10,445 nucleotides of DNA from Cephalothrix simula (lineage: Eukaryota > Nemertea > Palaeonemertea > Archinemertea > Cephalotrichidae). Each line of letters opens with the position of its first letter. Position 1 is the stretch's first letter. Position numbers and translations under genes: made by a program. Shown piece after piece: positions 1 to 7,207 of this stretch. Where the stretch lies: assembly GCA_035591015.1 (NCBI GenBank), contig JAXIUW010224841.1, forward strand, positions 1 through 10,445, in the 5' to 3' direction. The notes below the pieces were generated by a model. It had not been told where the DNA came from. It worked only from the letters and a program-made list of their open reading frames with translations, and ran no database searches.

Positions 1-355
1 CAGAAAGCTGTGGCAGTCTCTCTATGCATCAATGTCTGTCCGACACGAAATTTAGGGTTTTGAAAAATGCTCTTTTATGGGCAAGCGATAGTGCTCAAGG
101 TCTGGGATATTAAAGGAATAGGAATGTACCTGCCGGTGATTAAATTATTTTGGTGGCACACGTCGATTCCTCCTCCGAGGTCTTGTTCCGCGGTACGTCT
201 CACTTGCACACACAATCCCACAATGATTCCTACATGTATTTTCAAAAACTTATAAGTTTTTGCCAAATTCAGGGAATATTTTGTTTCTATTTGACTTGCT
301 AAGAGACCTGAATATTGATGAAGAGTAAAAAATACTTGTTTCTAATCAAACTTAC
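1..355. other. Presumed intron downstream of copy 1 exon 1
   Basis: On the minus strand this begins with the GTAAGT donor of copy 1 and runs off the window. The last bases contain GAGAGACTGCCAC, faintly like GAACGACTACCAC in exon 2 of copy 2, but with no pyrimidine tract and stops in the needed frame. Two overlapping ~62-codon frames on opposite strands (67-266) show no supporting signals. Confidence 0.35.
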
Positions 356-587
356 TTTTATTCCGTGGCAGCCTGCAAACAGTGCTGCAGTATAACACAA
401 TTCCGTGAAGTGGTGTTTCATAATTTAAATTCCAATCATATGCACATCCACTAACAAGCTTGCACTCATTCCAGATGCATTTTATTGATACATTTGATCC
501 GTTCTCAGCATAAGATGGAATCATCAACAAAAGCGTCTGCATTGATATGTTTGTCAAAAATGCAAAAAATATAAATTGCACCAACAT
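356..587 (-). CDS. Copy 1, first coding exon of secreted Ig-like Cys-rich protein
   Basis: First coding exon of the leftmost family member; the rest of the gene would lie below position 356 and probably off the window. It encodes 77 residues plus one base. Residues 1 to about 16 (MLVQFIFFAFLTNIS) form a hydrophobic signal peptide. The mature part starts near LLLMIPSYAENGSNVSIKC, which resembles the B strand of an Ig domain (small residue, V, I, C, then W two residues on). Five cysteines follow the family spacing C-x4-C-x5-C-x18-C-x3-C, and DWNLNYETPLHGI carries the possible strand-C tryptophan. An NVS sequon suggests secretion. The exon ends AATAAAA followed by GTAAGT, leaving phase 1. The frame reads on into the intron for a few codons only. 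Function unknown. No convincing exon 2 is seen before the window edge. The Ig reading is inference; the repeated exon and donor are direct observations. Confidence 0.62.
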
Positions 588-737
588 ACCTCAATCCTAG
601 AAAAACGAATCAATGAGAAAAGCACCAAATCCAAAATCTTTGCATGTTACATGTAGATATCTATTTCTGAACCTAACTTTCTTCACAAAACTCACATGTA
701 TTAGGCAAAGTACCTTGACTCTCAATCGCAATATTAT

Positions 738-763
738 GAGGCGTTTTTATTAAAGTACAATCA
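738..763 (-). promoter_or_regulatory. Conserved TATA-like block upstream of copy 1
   Basis: On the minus strand this reads TGATTGT, five variable bases, then AATAAAAACGCCTC. The same 26-bp block, without gaps, precedes each of the four first exons, although the surrounding sequence has diverged. AATAAAAAC may serve as a TATA box, and TGATTGT as an upstream factor site. It lies about 150 bp before the ATG of copy 1. The promoter role is inferred from position and conservation. Confidence 0.5.
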
Positions 764-1237
764 GTGAATTATATTAATTCAATAAAAGATCATAATACAT
801 TTGTAGCAGCAAACTTAATTAGTATTTACCCAATGAATAGATAAATTTCTATAGATAATAAGCCAAAAATAGTTCATGCAAATAACCAGTTGTACATTAA
901 AATGAAGGACATAGTTCCATAAGGCATACATCCAAAAAGGTGGGTTTTCCCCAACTATATGGTTATTCTGACGTGGTTTTTCATCGCCATGCAACTCGTC
1001 CGCCACGTCATTTATGCATTTGGCTTTTAACGATTTTCAACCAACCGAATTATCAAAATGTAATAAAAAATATAATTACCTGTTACTTAAAGAGGCAGTC
1101 ATATTATAAATCACGAACCGTGTGATTAATGAATCGGGAAAACCTCAACAAATAGCCACGTGCTTACTTAGCAACAAGAATAGAGGAAGATCCATTGATA
1201 TTCCCCATCCTGCTGCATCACCAAAGTAACAGGTCTT
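764..1237. other. Spacer between copy 2 stop codon and copy 1 promoter
   Basis: This is AT-rich sequence holding the probable 3' region of copy 2. I see no clear AATAAA on the minus strand near the stop. A possible short hydrophobic fourth exon lies at 1027-1079 (see findings). Small reading frames on both strands here have no coding character. Confidence 0.4.
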
Positions 1238-1378
1238 CTAGATCTCACTGATATATCCCCTACACACCAAACTATTTGATGTAACAGTAGTTGGAACATG
1301 ATTGGATAAAAACATTTCAAAGTCGTATTCTTTAGTACACGATTGATAAGAAAAACCTGTATCTGTTCCATTTGAAAA
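1238..1378 (-). CDS. Copy 2, candidate exon 3 with Ig F-strand-like motif
   Basis: Candidate terminal exon of copy 2. A CCTAG acceptor precedes TTTTCAAATGG; the frame then runs 46 codons to TAG in phase 0, matching the phase-0 end of exon 2. It begins FSNGTDTGFSYQSC, which resembles the E-F region of an Ig domain (D-x-G, aromatic, C), with two extra residues relative to canonical DxGxYxC. A second cysteine occurs in SLVCRGYISEI at the C-terminus. With exons 1 and 2 the mature protein would have eight cysteines, an even number suited to disulfides. The intron before it would be only 72 bp, with a modest pyrimidine tract. A good donor-like CA|GTGAGA at 1249/1248 lies just before the stop, so the exon could instead end there and continue. 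An overlapping frame at 1168-1371 is less convincing. Confidence 0.42.
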   Translation of the reverse strand, partial: FSNGTDTGFSYQSCTKEYDFEMFLSNHVPTTVTSNSLVCRGYISEI

Positions 1379-1450
1379 CTAGGCCGGGGGCGTGAAGCTC
1401 ACCCAAAGTTAACTAATTACTGATGCTGGTCACACACAGACACAATTTAC

Positions 1451-1608
1451 TGTAAGTGTAATACCAAGAATGGATCCATTCTTGGTAATACTGAAATAGT
1501 CCAGTTGGACGTTTAATGACCTGTAGCGGCTAAAATATGCATCACAGAAATAGTCATCATTTTTATAAGCTTCGGGTGGTAGTCGTTCGGGTGAACTAAA
1601 ATCAGTCT
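1451..1608 (-). CDS. Copy 2, exon 2
   Basis: Internal exon of copy 2. The acceptor is TTCATTTTCCCAG, a strong pyrimidine tract, and the exon starts with two bases that complete the phase-1 codon left by exon 1 (A + AG = Lys). Fifty-two codons follow, running through TDFSSPERLPPEAY, the NDDYFC cysteine motif and ending near GSILGITLT, before ACA|GTAAAT. The end is phase 0. The middle, with its aromatic and charged residues, could supply the C'' to E strands of an Ig fold. Phase agreement at both ends is the best evidence that it is real. Between it and exon 1 sits the MITE at 1818-2363, so most of the present 825-bp intron is transposon. I do not recognise the family. Confidence 0.55.
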
Positions 1609-1817
1609 CTGGGAAAATGAAGTTTTGATTCATACAGTTCAAGGCTATATCTCTATGGTGTAAAATGATAAAATGTATATGGGGAACTTTATTTTGGAAG
1701 TTTATTTCTGAAAATTTCAGCCTTATGGATTTATGTCCTTTGTTTATTACTAATTAATAATAACATGAACTTAATCAAGCTGAAAAACTGCAATGTTACA
1801 GTGCTGAACTTAAATTA

Positions 1818-2363
1818 AAGAACTTGGACTGACTTCCCCTGATTTCGCCTGCTAGATTTTCCAAAAAAATAAATTTGCTTCAAATCACCTGAAACTCCGC
1901 AAATAAGACATATGTAGTCTAAATTTTTAAAGTTAGAACTTATTTAAGTAAATATTTTTGAATACAGAAGAAAGTAAAGTCAATCCTCCGTGTACAAACG
2001 AATAGGGATTCCAATCCTGATAGTGTATGTTGTCGGTCGGTCCACACAAAGAAACTTTGTTAGCCATCAGATTATGGTAATAAATTTCCCTTACCAAAAC
2101 ATTTTGGTGCTGAGACCTGGGCGTCATATTTAAAAAACGGTTAATTACCCTTCCATTCAATAATAATGCAATGATATTGGTAATTATCACAATAATATCT
2201 ATTCATTGCACAATTCTTTTGAAATCAATGAGGTAAATAATATTGTTTTGCACCTGTGATATTAATGATCATTAATTATTGACACCATAAAACATGGACT
2301 TGTGGCAAGCGAAGTGGAAAAGACTGAAGTGGGCGAAATCAGGGGAAGTCGGCCCAAGTTCTT
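1818..2363. mobile_element. MITE copy A with terminal inverted repeats and TTA duplication
   Basis: A 546-bp non-autonomous DNA transposon. The left end AAGAACTTGGACTGACTTCC and the right end, read in reverse complement as AAGAACTTGGGCCGACTTCC, form inverted repeats of about 33 bp. The element is flanked by TTA at 1815-1817 and 2364-2366. A 3-bp TWA duplication is typical of PIF/Harbinger elements, so that superfamily is a reasonable guess. A second copy lies at 5666-6079 in the opposite orientation. It is inserted in intron 1 of copy 2. The 85-codon frame inside (1933-2190, minus) is not conserved in the other copy and I do not call it a gene. Confidence 0.75.
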
Positions 2364-2433
2364 TTACGAATAGAATCTGACTTGCATTGCATTCGTATCT
2401 AACACCAATATTAACTATTCAAAGATAACTTAC

Positions 2434-2674
2434 TTTTATTCCATGGTACTTTGCATTTATTGTCACAAGAAAACACAATGCCATGAACTGGAGTTTCATA
2501 ATTCAAATACCAATCATCTTCATCACACCCTTCAAAAACGTTACATTTTTTCCACAAGCATTTTATAGATATAGTTGATTCATTTTCGGTATAAGACGGA
2601 ATGTCCAGCAATAGATTTTGTAGCGAAAATTCAAAAATACCAACAAAAATAATAGGTAATATACATGTGATCAT
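2434..2674 (-). CDS. Copy 2, first coding exon; best-supported complete gene
   Basis: Encodes 80 residues plus one base. MITCILPIIFVGIFEFS is a signal peptide. The mature start LLLDIPSYTENESTISIKC has the Ig-like strand-B cysteine with W two residues later. Five cysteines follow C-x4-C-x5-C-x19-C-x3-C, and DDWYLNYETPVHGIVFSC is the family core. NES and similar sequons suggest glycosylation. The exon ends AATAAAA|GTAAGT in phase 1. With exons 1451-1608 and 1238-1378 the product is about 179 residues with no clear transmembrane segment, so probably a secreted protein with one modified Ig-like domain. The role is unknown; lineage-specific, tandemly repeated secreted proteins of this kind are often tied to immunity or reproduction, but nothing here decides. 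The start codon was chosen because the signal peptide aligns with the other copies. Confidence 0.65.
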
Positions 2675-2908
2675 AATCGTATATATTTAGAAATAAGTTG
2701 TATAGTTTTCATAGACAGTTTGAGTTTGATTTAGAAAATCTTTACCGCAGATACAATGCTGAACTATTTTAGAGTTAACATTAACCATTCCATATACGAT
2801 CAAAAAACATGTATTTGGCTTATTCCGAACAATAATTTTTCATAAATGCACCTACTGTAGTTAGATTCCTAATTCATAATGGACGACCATGATCTTTCTC
2901 TATTATCA

Positions 2909-2934
2909 GAGGTGTTTTTATTTCGGGACAATCA
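2909..2934 (-). promoter_or_regulatory. Conserved TATA-like block upstream of copy 2
   Basis: The minus strand reads TGATTGT, CCCGA, then AATAAAAACACCTC, matching the copy 1 block except in the variable centre and one base of the second half. It lies about 235 bp before the ATG, the longest distance in the family, so a longer leader or a 5' UTR intron is possible. Confidence 0.48.
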
Positions 2935-2940
2935 ATGGAC

Positions 2941-3067
2941 TTACTATGATAAGTTGACTTGGCTCACAAAATTTATTTAATATTTGCATTTAAAAATATA
3001 TTTGAAGGTAAAGTCATTATGCAGATCTTAAGTCGTCAAGGACTAAAAAAGAAGCAAAATTAAGTGA
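2941..3067. other. Spacer between copy 3 remnant and copy 2 promoter
   Basis: AT-rich, with no coding signal I trust. A pyrimidine-rich CTTCTTTTTTAG on the minus strand could be an old acceptor, but the following frame shows no likeness to exon 3 of copy 2. Confidence 0.3.
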
Positions 3068-3195
3068 AGGAAATACATTTTTCTCCTTCAAGTAAAAAAT
3101 GTGAACCCTAAGTAAGTAAAAGATATACATTTTCTCAAGTCGGCACTATTTATTTGACTACAAAAATGATATTCTTCATCCAATTTTTAAAGGTT
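3068..3195 (-). pseudogene. Possible degenerate exon 2 of copy 3
   Basis: The minus strand from 3180 reads DEEYHFCSQINSADLRKC, which resembles the NDDYFCDAYFSRYRSL stretch of copy 2 exon 2 in spacing and chemistry. Further on, a shifted frame reads EGEKCISFT, lining up with GSILGITLT. The pieces lie in different frames, a TAA stands three codons before DEEY with no AG acceptor between, and the position matching the donor has lost its GT (CTTAATTTTG against ACAGTAAATTG). If the homology is right this exon is broken. The similarity is weak and the region is AT-rich, so chance is a real alternative. Confidence 0.3.
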
Positions 3196-3660
3196 ATTTA
3201 AAAGCTTTAATCCAAAACTATAATAGTATATTACATTGTAGTTGTATATTTACTTATGTATTTTTAATTTTTTCCCCTTTTCTGAGCACAGCCTCCATTA
3301 TTAATTTTTCTGTTGGATCCAGGCCCATTGTTATAATATTTTCGAAATGTATGGAATTATTTTTGATATATAATTAGATAATAAACTTTTCGATTCCCTT
3401 CTATTCTATAGCATATTCATGTAATAGAATAAACTTTTTCCTGATGCTGCAGCAAAAACAATGATAGCGCTTATACTTATACCTATTGTAATAAAAATTC
3501 TTACTCTTAAGTTGGCAGTGAATATTCAACTATAAATTTTAATGCCAAATCTCACTTTCTTTGATACAGATACATTCCCAGTGTTCAAAAGATTCTCTGT
3601 CCCCTATGAGCCCATATGTTTCCACCAAAGACTTAAAAAAGGTAAAATATTTGAACTTAC
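3196..3660. other. Presumed intron sequence after copy 3 exon 1
   Basis: It begins with the GTAAGT donor of copy 3. The copy 3 frame stays open 40 codons past the donor (to 3539), but that tail has no counterpart in other copies. A hydrophobic stretch readable on the minus strand near 3504-3400 (IFITIGISISAIIVFAAASG) looks membrane-like, yet it has no clear splice signals and would fall before exon 2. No gene is called. Confidence 0.35.
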
Positions 3661-3895
3661 TTTTATTCCAAGGAAATCTGCATACAATTATACAAGAAAA
3701 TATAATCCCATGAATGGGCGTTTCATAATTCAAATTCAAATCTTCTTTTACGCACTCATTAACTGAATTGCATTTCTGCCATATGCATTTTATCAATACA
3801 GACGAACCTTTTTCAGAATAAAGTGGCAAATCGAGTAAAAGTTTTGAAAATAAAGGTTTAACAAAGCATCCGAAAATAATATAATATGATAACAT
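3661..3895 (-). CDS. Copy 3, first coding exon
   Basis: Encodes 78 residues plus one base if started at MLSYYIIFGCFVKPLFS. Two further in-frame ATGs lie upstream, to 3913, but this start aligns with the signal peptides of the other copies. The mature part LLLDLPLYSEKGSSVLIKC is again Ig strand-B-like with W two residues on. The five cysteines are all kept (C-x4-C-x5-C-x19-C-x3-C), as is LNLNYETPIHGIIFSC. Unlike the others it lacks the W before LNYE: it reads KEDLNLNYE, so the possible Ig strand-C tryptophan is missing. The exon ends AATAAAA|GTAAGT in phase 1. No intact exon 2 or 3 follows before the next copy, so it may be a gene fragment, or it may splice to the exons of copy 2. Confidence 0.58.
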
Positions 3896-3971
3896 CTCCA
3901 TCACCGGTAGCACTGAATTGCTTCTTTAAATTATTGATAACCTTGGACCTGCATCTCTCTGCTACTATAAA

Positions 3972-3997
3972 AAAGCGTTTTTATTCCAAAGCAATCA
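3972..3997 (-). promoter_or_regulatory. Conserved TATA-like block upstream of copy 3
   Basis: The minus strand reads TGATTGC, TTTGG, then AATAAAAACGCTTT: the most diverged of the four but still ungapped. It lies about 77 bp before the ATG, the shortest distance. The decayed element at 4035 and beyond abuts it on the upstream side, so an insertion may have cut copy 3 off from farther control sequences. Confidence 0.42.
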
Positions 3998-4034
3998 ACA
4001 AGGTAGCTTTATCTTTTTCTCGTCCCTGCTCTTT

Positions 4035-4904
4035 CTCTGCTAGGGATCTCGGGGGTTCTCTTTTCCTGTTTTCCTTTCTTCTAGCCCCATCAGGATGGTG
4101 GAATATACAGTTCCAGTCATTCGTGCAGACGACAGATATAAAGCCAGATTATTTTTTTTGGTTGGATTTCAGGATTAGGATGGATTTCAGCAGCGCCCAC
4201 ATGGGTGAGATCTTGCAGATGAACTTCATTATCTCTGTTCCCAATTATGGCATTTATTTCCTTCCCTTTGTGGATGGTCAGGAGTCTGTGCAGTCATTTT
4301 CTTGTCCACAAGAACTGTTTGTGAATAAGTCCTCTTTTCTTTTCTTTGTGAATAAGTCCTCTTTTCTTTTCTTGAAGGGGCAGGTTGCTTCTTGGATTTT
4401 TGGTTGGTTCCAGTTCCTTGTTGCTTGTCTTGTGCCCTATCCTTATGGTGTTTTAGGATATTGATCACTTTTTGTGCAAACTTCATGGCATATTCGGGCT
4501 TTATGTGAAATCTCCAATATAATCTTCGGTTGCCATCTGTTTTATTACCTTGACGTTTCATGTCTTTAAAAATTGCCAGGTGGTGTTAAAGGCTGGTATT
4601 TTTAGCTTAAATGAAATTTTTAAGGGTGTTGATTCCATCAGGTATAATTTGACTTTCCTTGACTTTGGAGACGATTTCTTTTAGACTGCTCTTAGGACTC
4701 CTTTTCTATGGCAGATATAGTACTTTTATGTTCAGGATTAGTTCTCCTCTCTCTCAGATTAGGACATGAGATGATGCTTCCAGAAATTTTTGAAATTCTT
4801 TTTTCGGGATGATTTAATGGCAGACATTGTAAAAAGAGCTTGTGTGTTGATTTTTCCATCAAATTTAAGATTCCATTCTTTTTTTTCGTGTATAATTGAT
4901 ACAA
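4035..4904 (-). pseudogene. Decayed protein-coding element of unknown family
   Basis: The minus strand reads like old coding sequence broken by stops and frame changes. 4904-4692 contains STHKLFLQCLPLNHPEKRIS. 4561-4229 starts MKRQGNKTDGNRRLYWRF, continues into KPEYAMKFAQKVINILKHHK, then a Gln/Lys/Thr-rich basic tail. After stop codons a third segment near 4150-4086 reads VCTNDWNCIFHHPDGARR, whose C-x5-C-x3-H spacing matches the last part of a CCCH zinc finger, followed by a Lys/Arg/Glu-rich end. A basic, nucleic-acid-binding-looking protein fits a transposable element ORF or a retroposed gene. I do not recognise the family. It lies just downstream of the tRNA-like head at 4930-5014 on the same strand, so the two may form one element. 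Confidence 0.35.
4318..4371 (-). repeat. Exact 27-bp tandem duplication
   Basis: Two identical 27-bp units lie back to back. On the minus strand in the frame of the decayed ORF they encode RKEKRTYSQ twice. The unit is a multiple of three, and the copies are identical in an otherwise decayed element, so the duplication is recent relative to the decay. Confidence 0.85.
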
Positions 4905-4929
4905 AAGAAGATTGAGACCCCGAGAGCAC

Positions 4930-5014
4930 TCGGCGGACCCAGGGATCGAACCCGCGCCCTTCAGATATTTAGAGACTGAAGGACTGCACGTTAGACCGCT
5001 CGGTTAGCACGACC
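4930..5014 (-). repeat. tRNA-derived SINE head or tRNA pseudogene
   Basis: On the minus strand a near-consensus RNA polymerase III A box (TAACCGAGCGG, 4996-5006, one mismatch) is followed 43 bp later by a good B box (GGTTCGATCCC, 4942-4952). Between them CCTTCAG and CTGAAGG form a 7-bp stem with an 11-nt loop, like an enlarged anticodon arm. The ends do not form a proper acceptor stem, so this is not a functional tRNA. It most resembles a Leu/Ser-type tRNA and is best read as the promoter head of a SINE. A short TTTT, a possible terminator, follows near 4904. Confidence 0.65.
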
Positions 5015-5665
5015 ATCAGATGCACAAAGGAATGTTAGCATTGGAGTTGGTTTTGTTTGGGGTTCTAAAAAATTCGCCAATAAATACTTTGCCATTACTT
5101 TTTTTTCTTTTTGTTTTGGCAATAATATTTCTAACAAGGTGACACTATAGGAACTTTCTAGAAATATTTGTGATTTTAGTTGAACACTAAAATCTTTCTT
5201 TTGATCAGTATCTAATCTTAAAAAGATGTTTTTCATACAATTTATTATAAATATACGAAAACCTTTTATTTTGATTGATGAATAGGGTAACAAAAACCCA
5301 CTTTTGAAATATTTTTTATTCGATCAACTCTTGAATTTTAAACTTTTGAAGCAATATGTATCCTGGAAGATACAGCCATTTTAGTCCAAAATCTACCATT
5401 TCATGCCAAAAAGGTGATTTTATGGGTGATTAAAGAGACCATAGGGCCAGAAAACTAAATCGCGGGCAATATTAAAGGAAAAAACCACTTAACTGAAAAC
5501 GGGACGGACTTGTTTTCAAAATTTAAATAATTAAATTATTTTTAAACCAATCTTATGTAATTATCCTTATTTTGTCTGTGGTCAAAAATTCACCTCTCTG
5601 TTACATTCCCTTAACCAGTTTTAACCCAGATGGTTTGCTGACTTTGTGAGATATATTCGTTGACA
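5015..5665. other. AT-rich spacer without recognised features
   Basis: A 100-codon minus-strand frame (4991-5293) ends inside the tRNA-like head and has no domain, signal peptide or splice context, so I do not call it. The rest is AT-rich sequence with homopolymer runs and nothing I recognise. Confidence 0.4.
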
Positions 5666-6079
5666 AAGAACTTGGGCTAACTTCCCCTGATTTCCACTTC
5701 GTTTGCCACAAATCCACGTTTTATGGTGTCACTAATTAATGATGACAATATTATTTACTTTACTGGTTTAAATAGAATTGTGCAATGAATTCACACTATT
5801 ATGATAATTAGGTTTATATTAAACCAATATCATTACATGAATAATGAATAAGTTTCATTGTGTGGACCGACCGGCAACATATTTTATCAGGATAGTTTTG
5901 AATCCCTATTCATTTGTACACGGAGGATGGACTATACTTGCTCCTGTAGCCAAAATTTGTTTCGAACTTTAAAAATTTAGACTACATACGTCTTATTTAC
6001 GGAGTTTTAGGCGATTTGAAGCAAATTTATTTTTGTAAAATCTAGTGGGCGAAATCATGGGAAGTCAGCCCAAGTTCTT
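5666..6079. mobile_element. MITE copy B, inverted and shorter
   Basis: A 414-bp copy of the 1818-2363 element in the opposite orientation. It shares the AAGAACTTGGGCTAACTTCC end, the internal stretch around TGTGTGGACCGACCG, the ACTTTAAAAATTTAGACTAC block, and the closing GGGAAGTCAGCCCAAGTTCT. Relative to copy A it lacks roughly 130 bp in the middle. No matching 3-bp flank is visible (ACA against TCT), so an end may be altered or the copy older. Confidence 0.72.
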
Positions 6080-6277
6080 TCTTTACACAAAAAAGTGGAG
6101 CCATGGAACTTAAATATATTGCTCATGCGATGAAAAAGAAAAGAAACTCAATAATTATCCCCTTAAGTGTCTTCTAATTCGCAGTGGGTAACGCCTCGTC
6201 TTTATTACTACGACCTTATATGAGATATAATTTTTCGCCACGGCTGGCCTATGTGTGCGAGTCCCGAGAACAAAGGG

Positions 6278-7139
6278 CTGTTGGCGCTATTTCGATGGCG
6301 ACATCAAAATGGTGTCAATGACGTGTAATTTTTATAATCAAAATGACTCTCATAAACAATGAATGGCGCGTTGAATCTATTTCCACCAACCTATCTACTA
6401 CCAGTTTTTATGCTGTATTAAAATGCCGAAATCCCGTTCTCGCTGCTGTCTATGACGTGTAATTTTTATAATCAAAATGACTCTAATAAACAATGAATGG
6501 CGCGTTGAGTTTATTTCCACCAACCTATCTACTACCAGTTTTTATGCTGTATTAAAATGCTGAAATCACGTTCTCGCTGCTAGTGGGAAAATAAAAAGAC
6601 CAACGTTCGTTCCAAGACCTTTCCAAAAATGTATAGTTTTCCTAGGTTAATGTTACGCTGTTGGCGCTATTTCGATGGCGACATCAAAATAGTGTCAATG
6701 ACGTGTAATTTTTATAATCAAAATGACTCTCATAAACAATGAATGGCGCGTTGAGTTTATTTCCACCAACCTATCTACTACCAGTTGTATTAAAATGCCG
6801 AAATCACGTTCTCGCTGCTAGGGGAAAATAAAAAGACCAACGTTCGTTCCAAGACCTTTCCAAAATGTATAGTTTTCCTAGGTTAATTTTACGCTGTTGG
6901 CGCTATTTCGATGGCGACATCAAAATGGTGTCAATGACGTGTAATTTTTATAATTAAAATGACTCTCATAAACCATGAATGGCGCGTTGAGTTTATTTCC
7001 ACCAACCTATCTACTACCAGTTTTTATGCTGTATTAAAATGCCGAAATCACGTTCTCGCTGCTAGGGGAAAATAAAAAGACTAACGTTCGTTCCAAGACC
7101 TTTCCAAAAATGTATAGTTTTCCTAAGGTTAACGTTACG
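6278..7139. repeat. Satellite array, about 3.5 units of ~236-240 bp
   Basis: Units start at CTGTTGGCGCTATTTCGATG near 6278, 6658 and 6894. The first unit breaks off near 6450, and a second partial unit joins in mid-repeat at TGACGTGTAATTTTTATAAT, giving an internal 134-bp step. Units are nearly identical, with small indels such as loss of TTTTATG after CCAGT in the third. High similarity points to recent unequal crossing-over. No frame stays open across units. Confidence 0.9.
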
Positions 7140-7207
7140 AATAGATAATTTAGGGAGGAAGCCCTTCTTTGTAGCTCATCCAACAATTTTTCCAGGCAAT
7201 TGTGCTA

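Noticed and set aside
67-266. Overlapping ~62-codon frames on both strands
   Set aside because: Neither has a motif, splice pairing or a counterpart near the other copies.
1168-1371. 67-codon minus-strand frame starting MEQIQVFLIN
   Set aside because: The overlapping frame at 1238-1378 joins exon 2 in phase and contains an Ig-like motif; this one does neither.
1933-2190. 85-codon frame inside MITE copy A
   Set aside because: The matching part of MITE copy B does not keep the frame, and no transposase motif is visible.
3400-3504. Hydrophobic transmembrane-like segment on the minus strand
   Set aside because: It lacks convincing splice sites, lies on the wrong side of the exon-2 candidate, and hydrophobic runs are common in AT-rich sequence.
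3539-3660. Open continuation of copy 3 past its first exon
   Set aside because: It begins at a perfect GTAAGT donor conserved in all copies, and the tail matches nothing in the other copies, so it is intron read-through.
3886-4464. 192-codon plus-strand open frame, the longest in the window
   Set aside because: It starts antisense to the signal-peptide end of copy 3 exon 1, crosses the copy 3 promoter-like block, and runs antisense to the decayed ORF that reads as basic protein on the minus strand. Its Phe/Leu-rich content is what the complement of Lys/Glu-rich coding sequence gives.
4930-5014. Functional tRNA gene
   Set aside because: A and B boxes are good but the acceptor stem does not pair and the anticodon loop is enlarged.
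4991-5293. 100-codon minus-strand frame
   Set aside because: It ends inside the tRNA-like head, with no domain, signal or splice context; it is expected by chance in AT-rich DNA.
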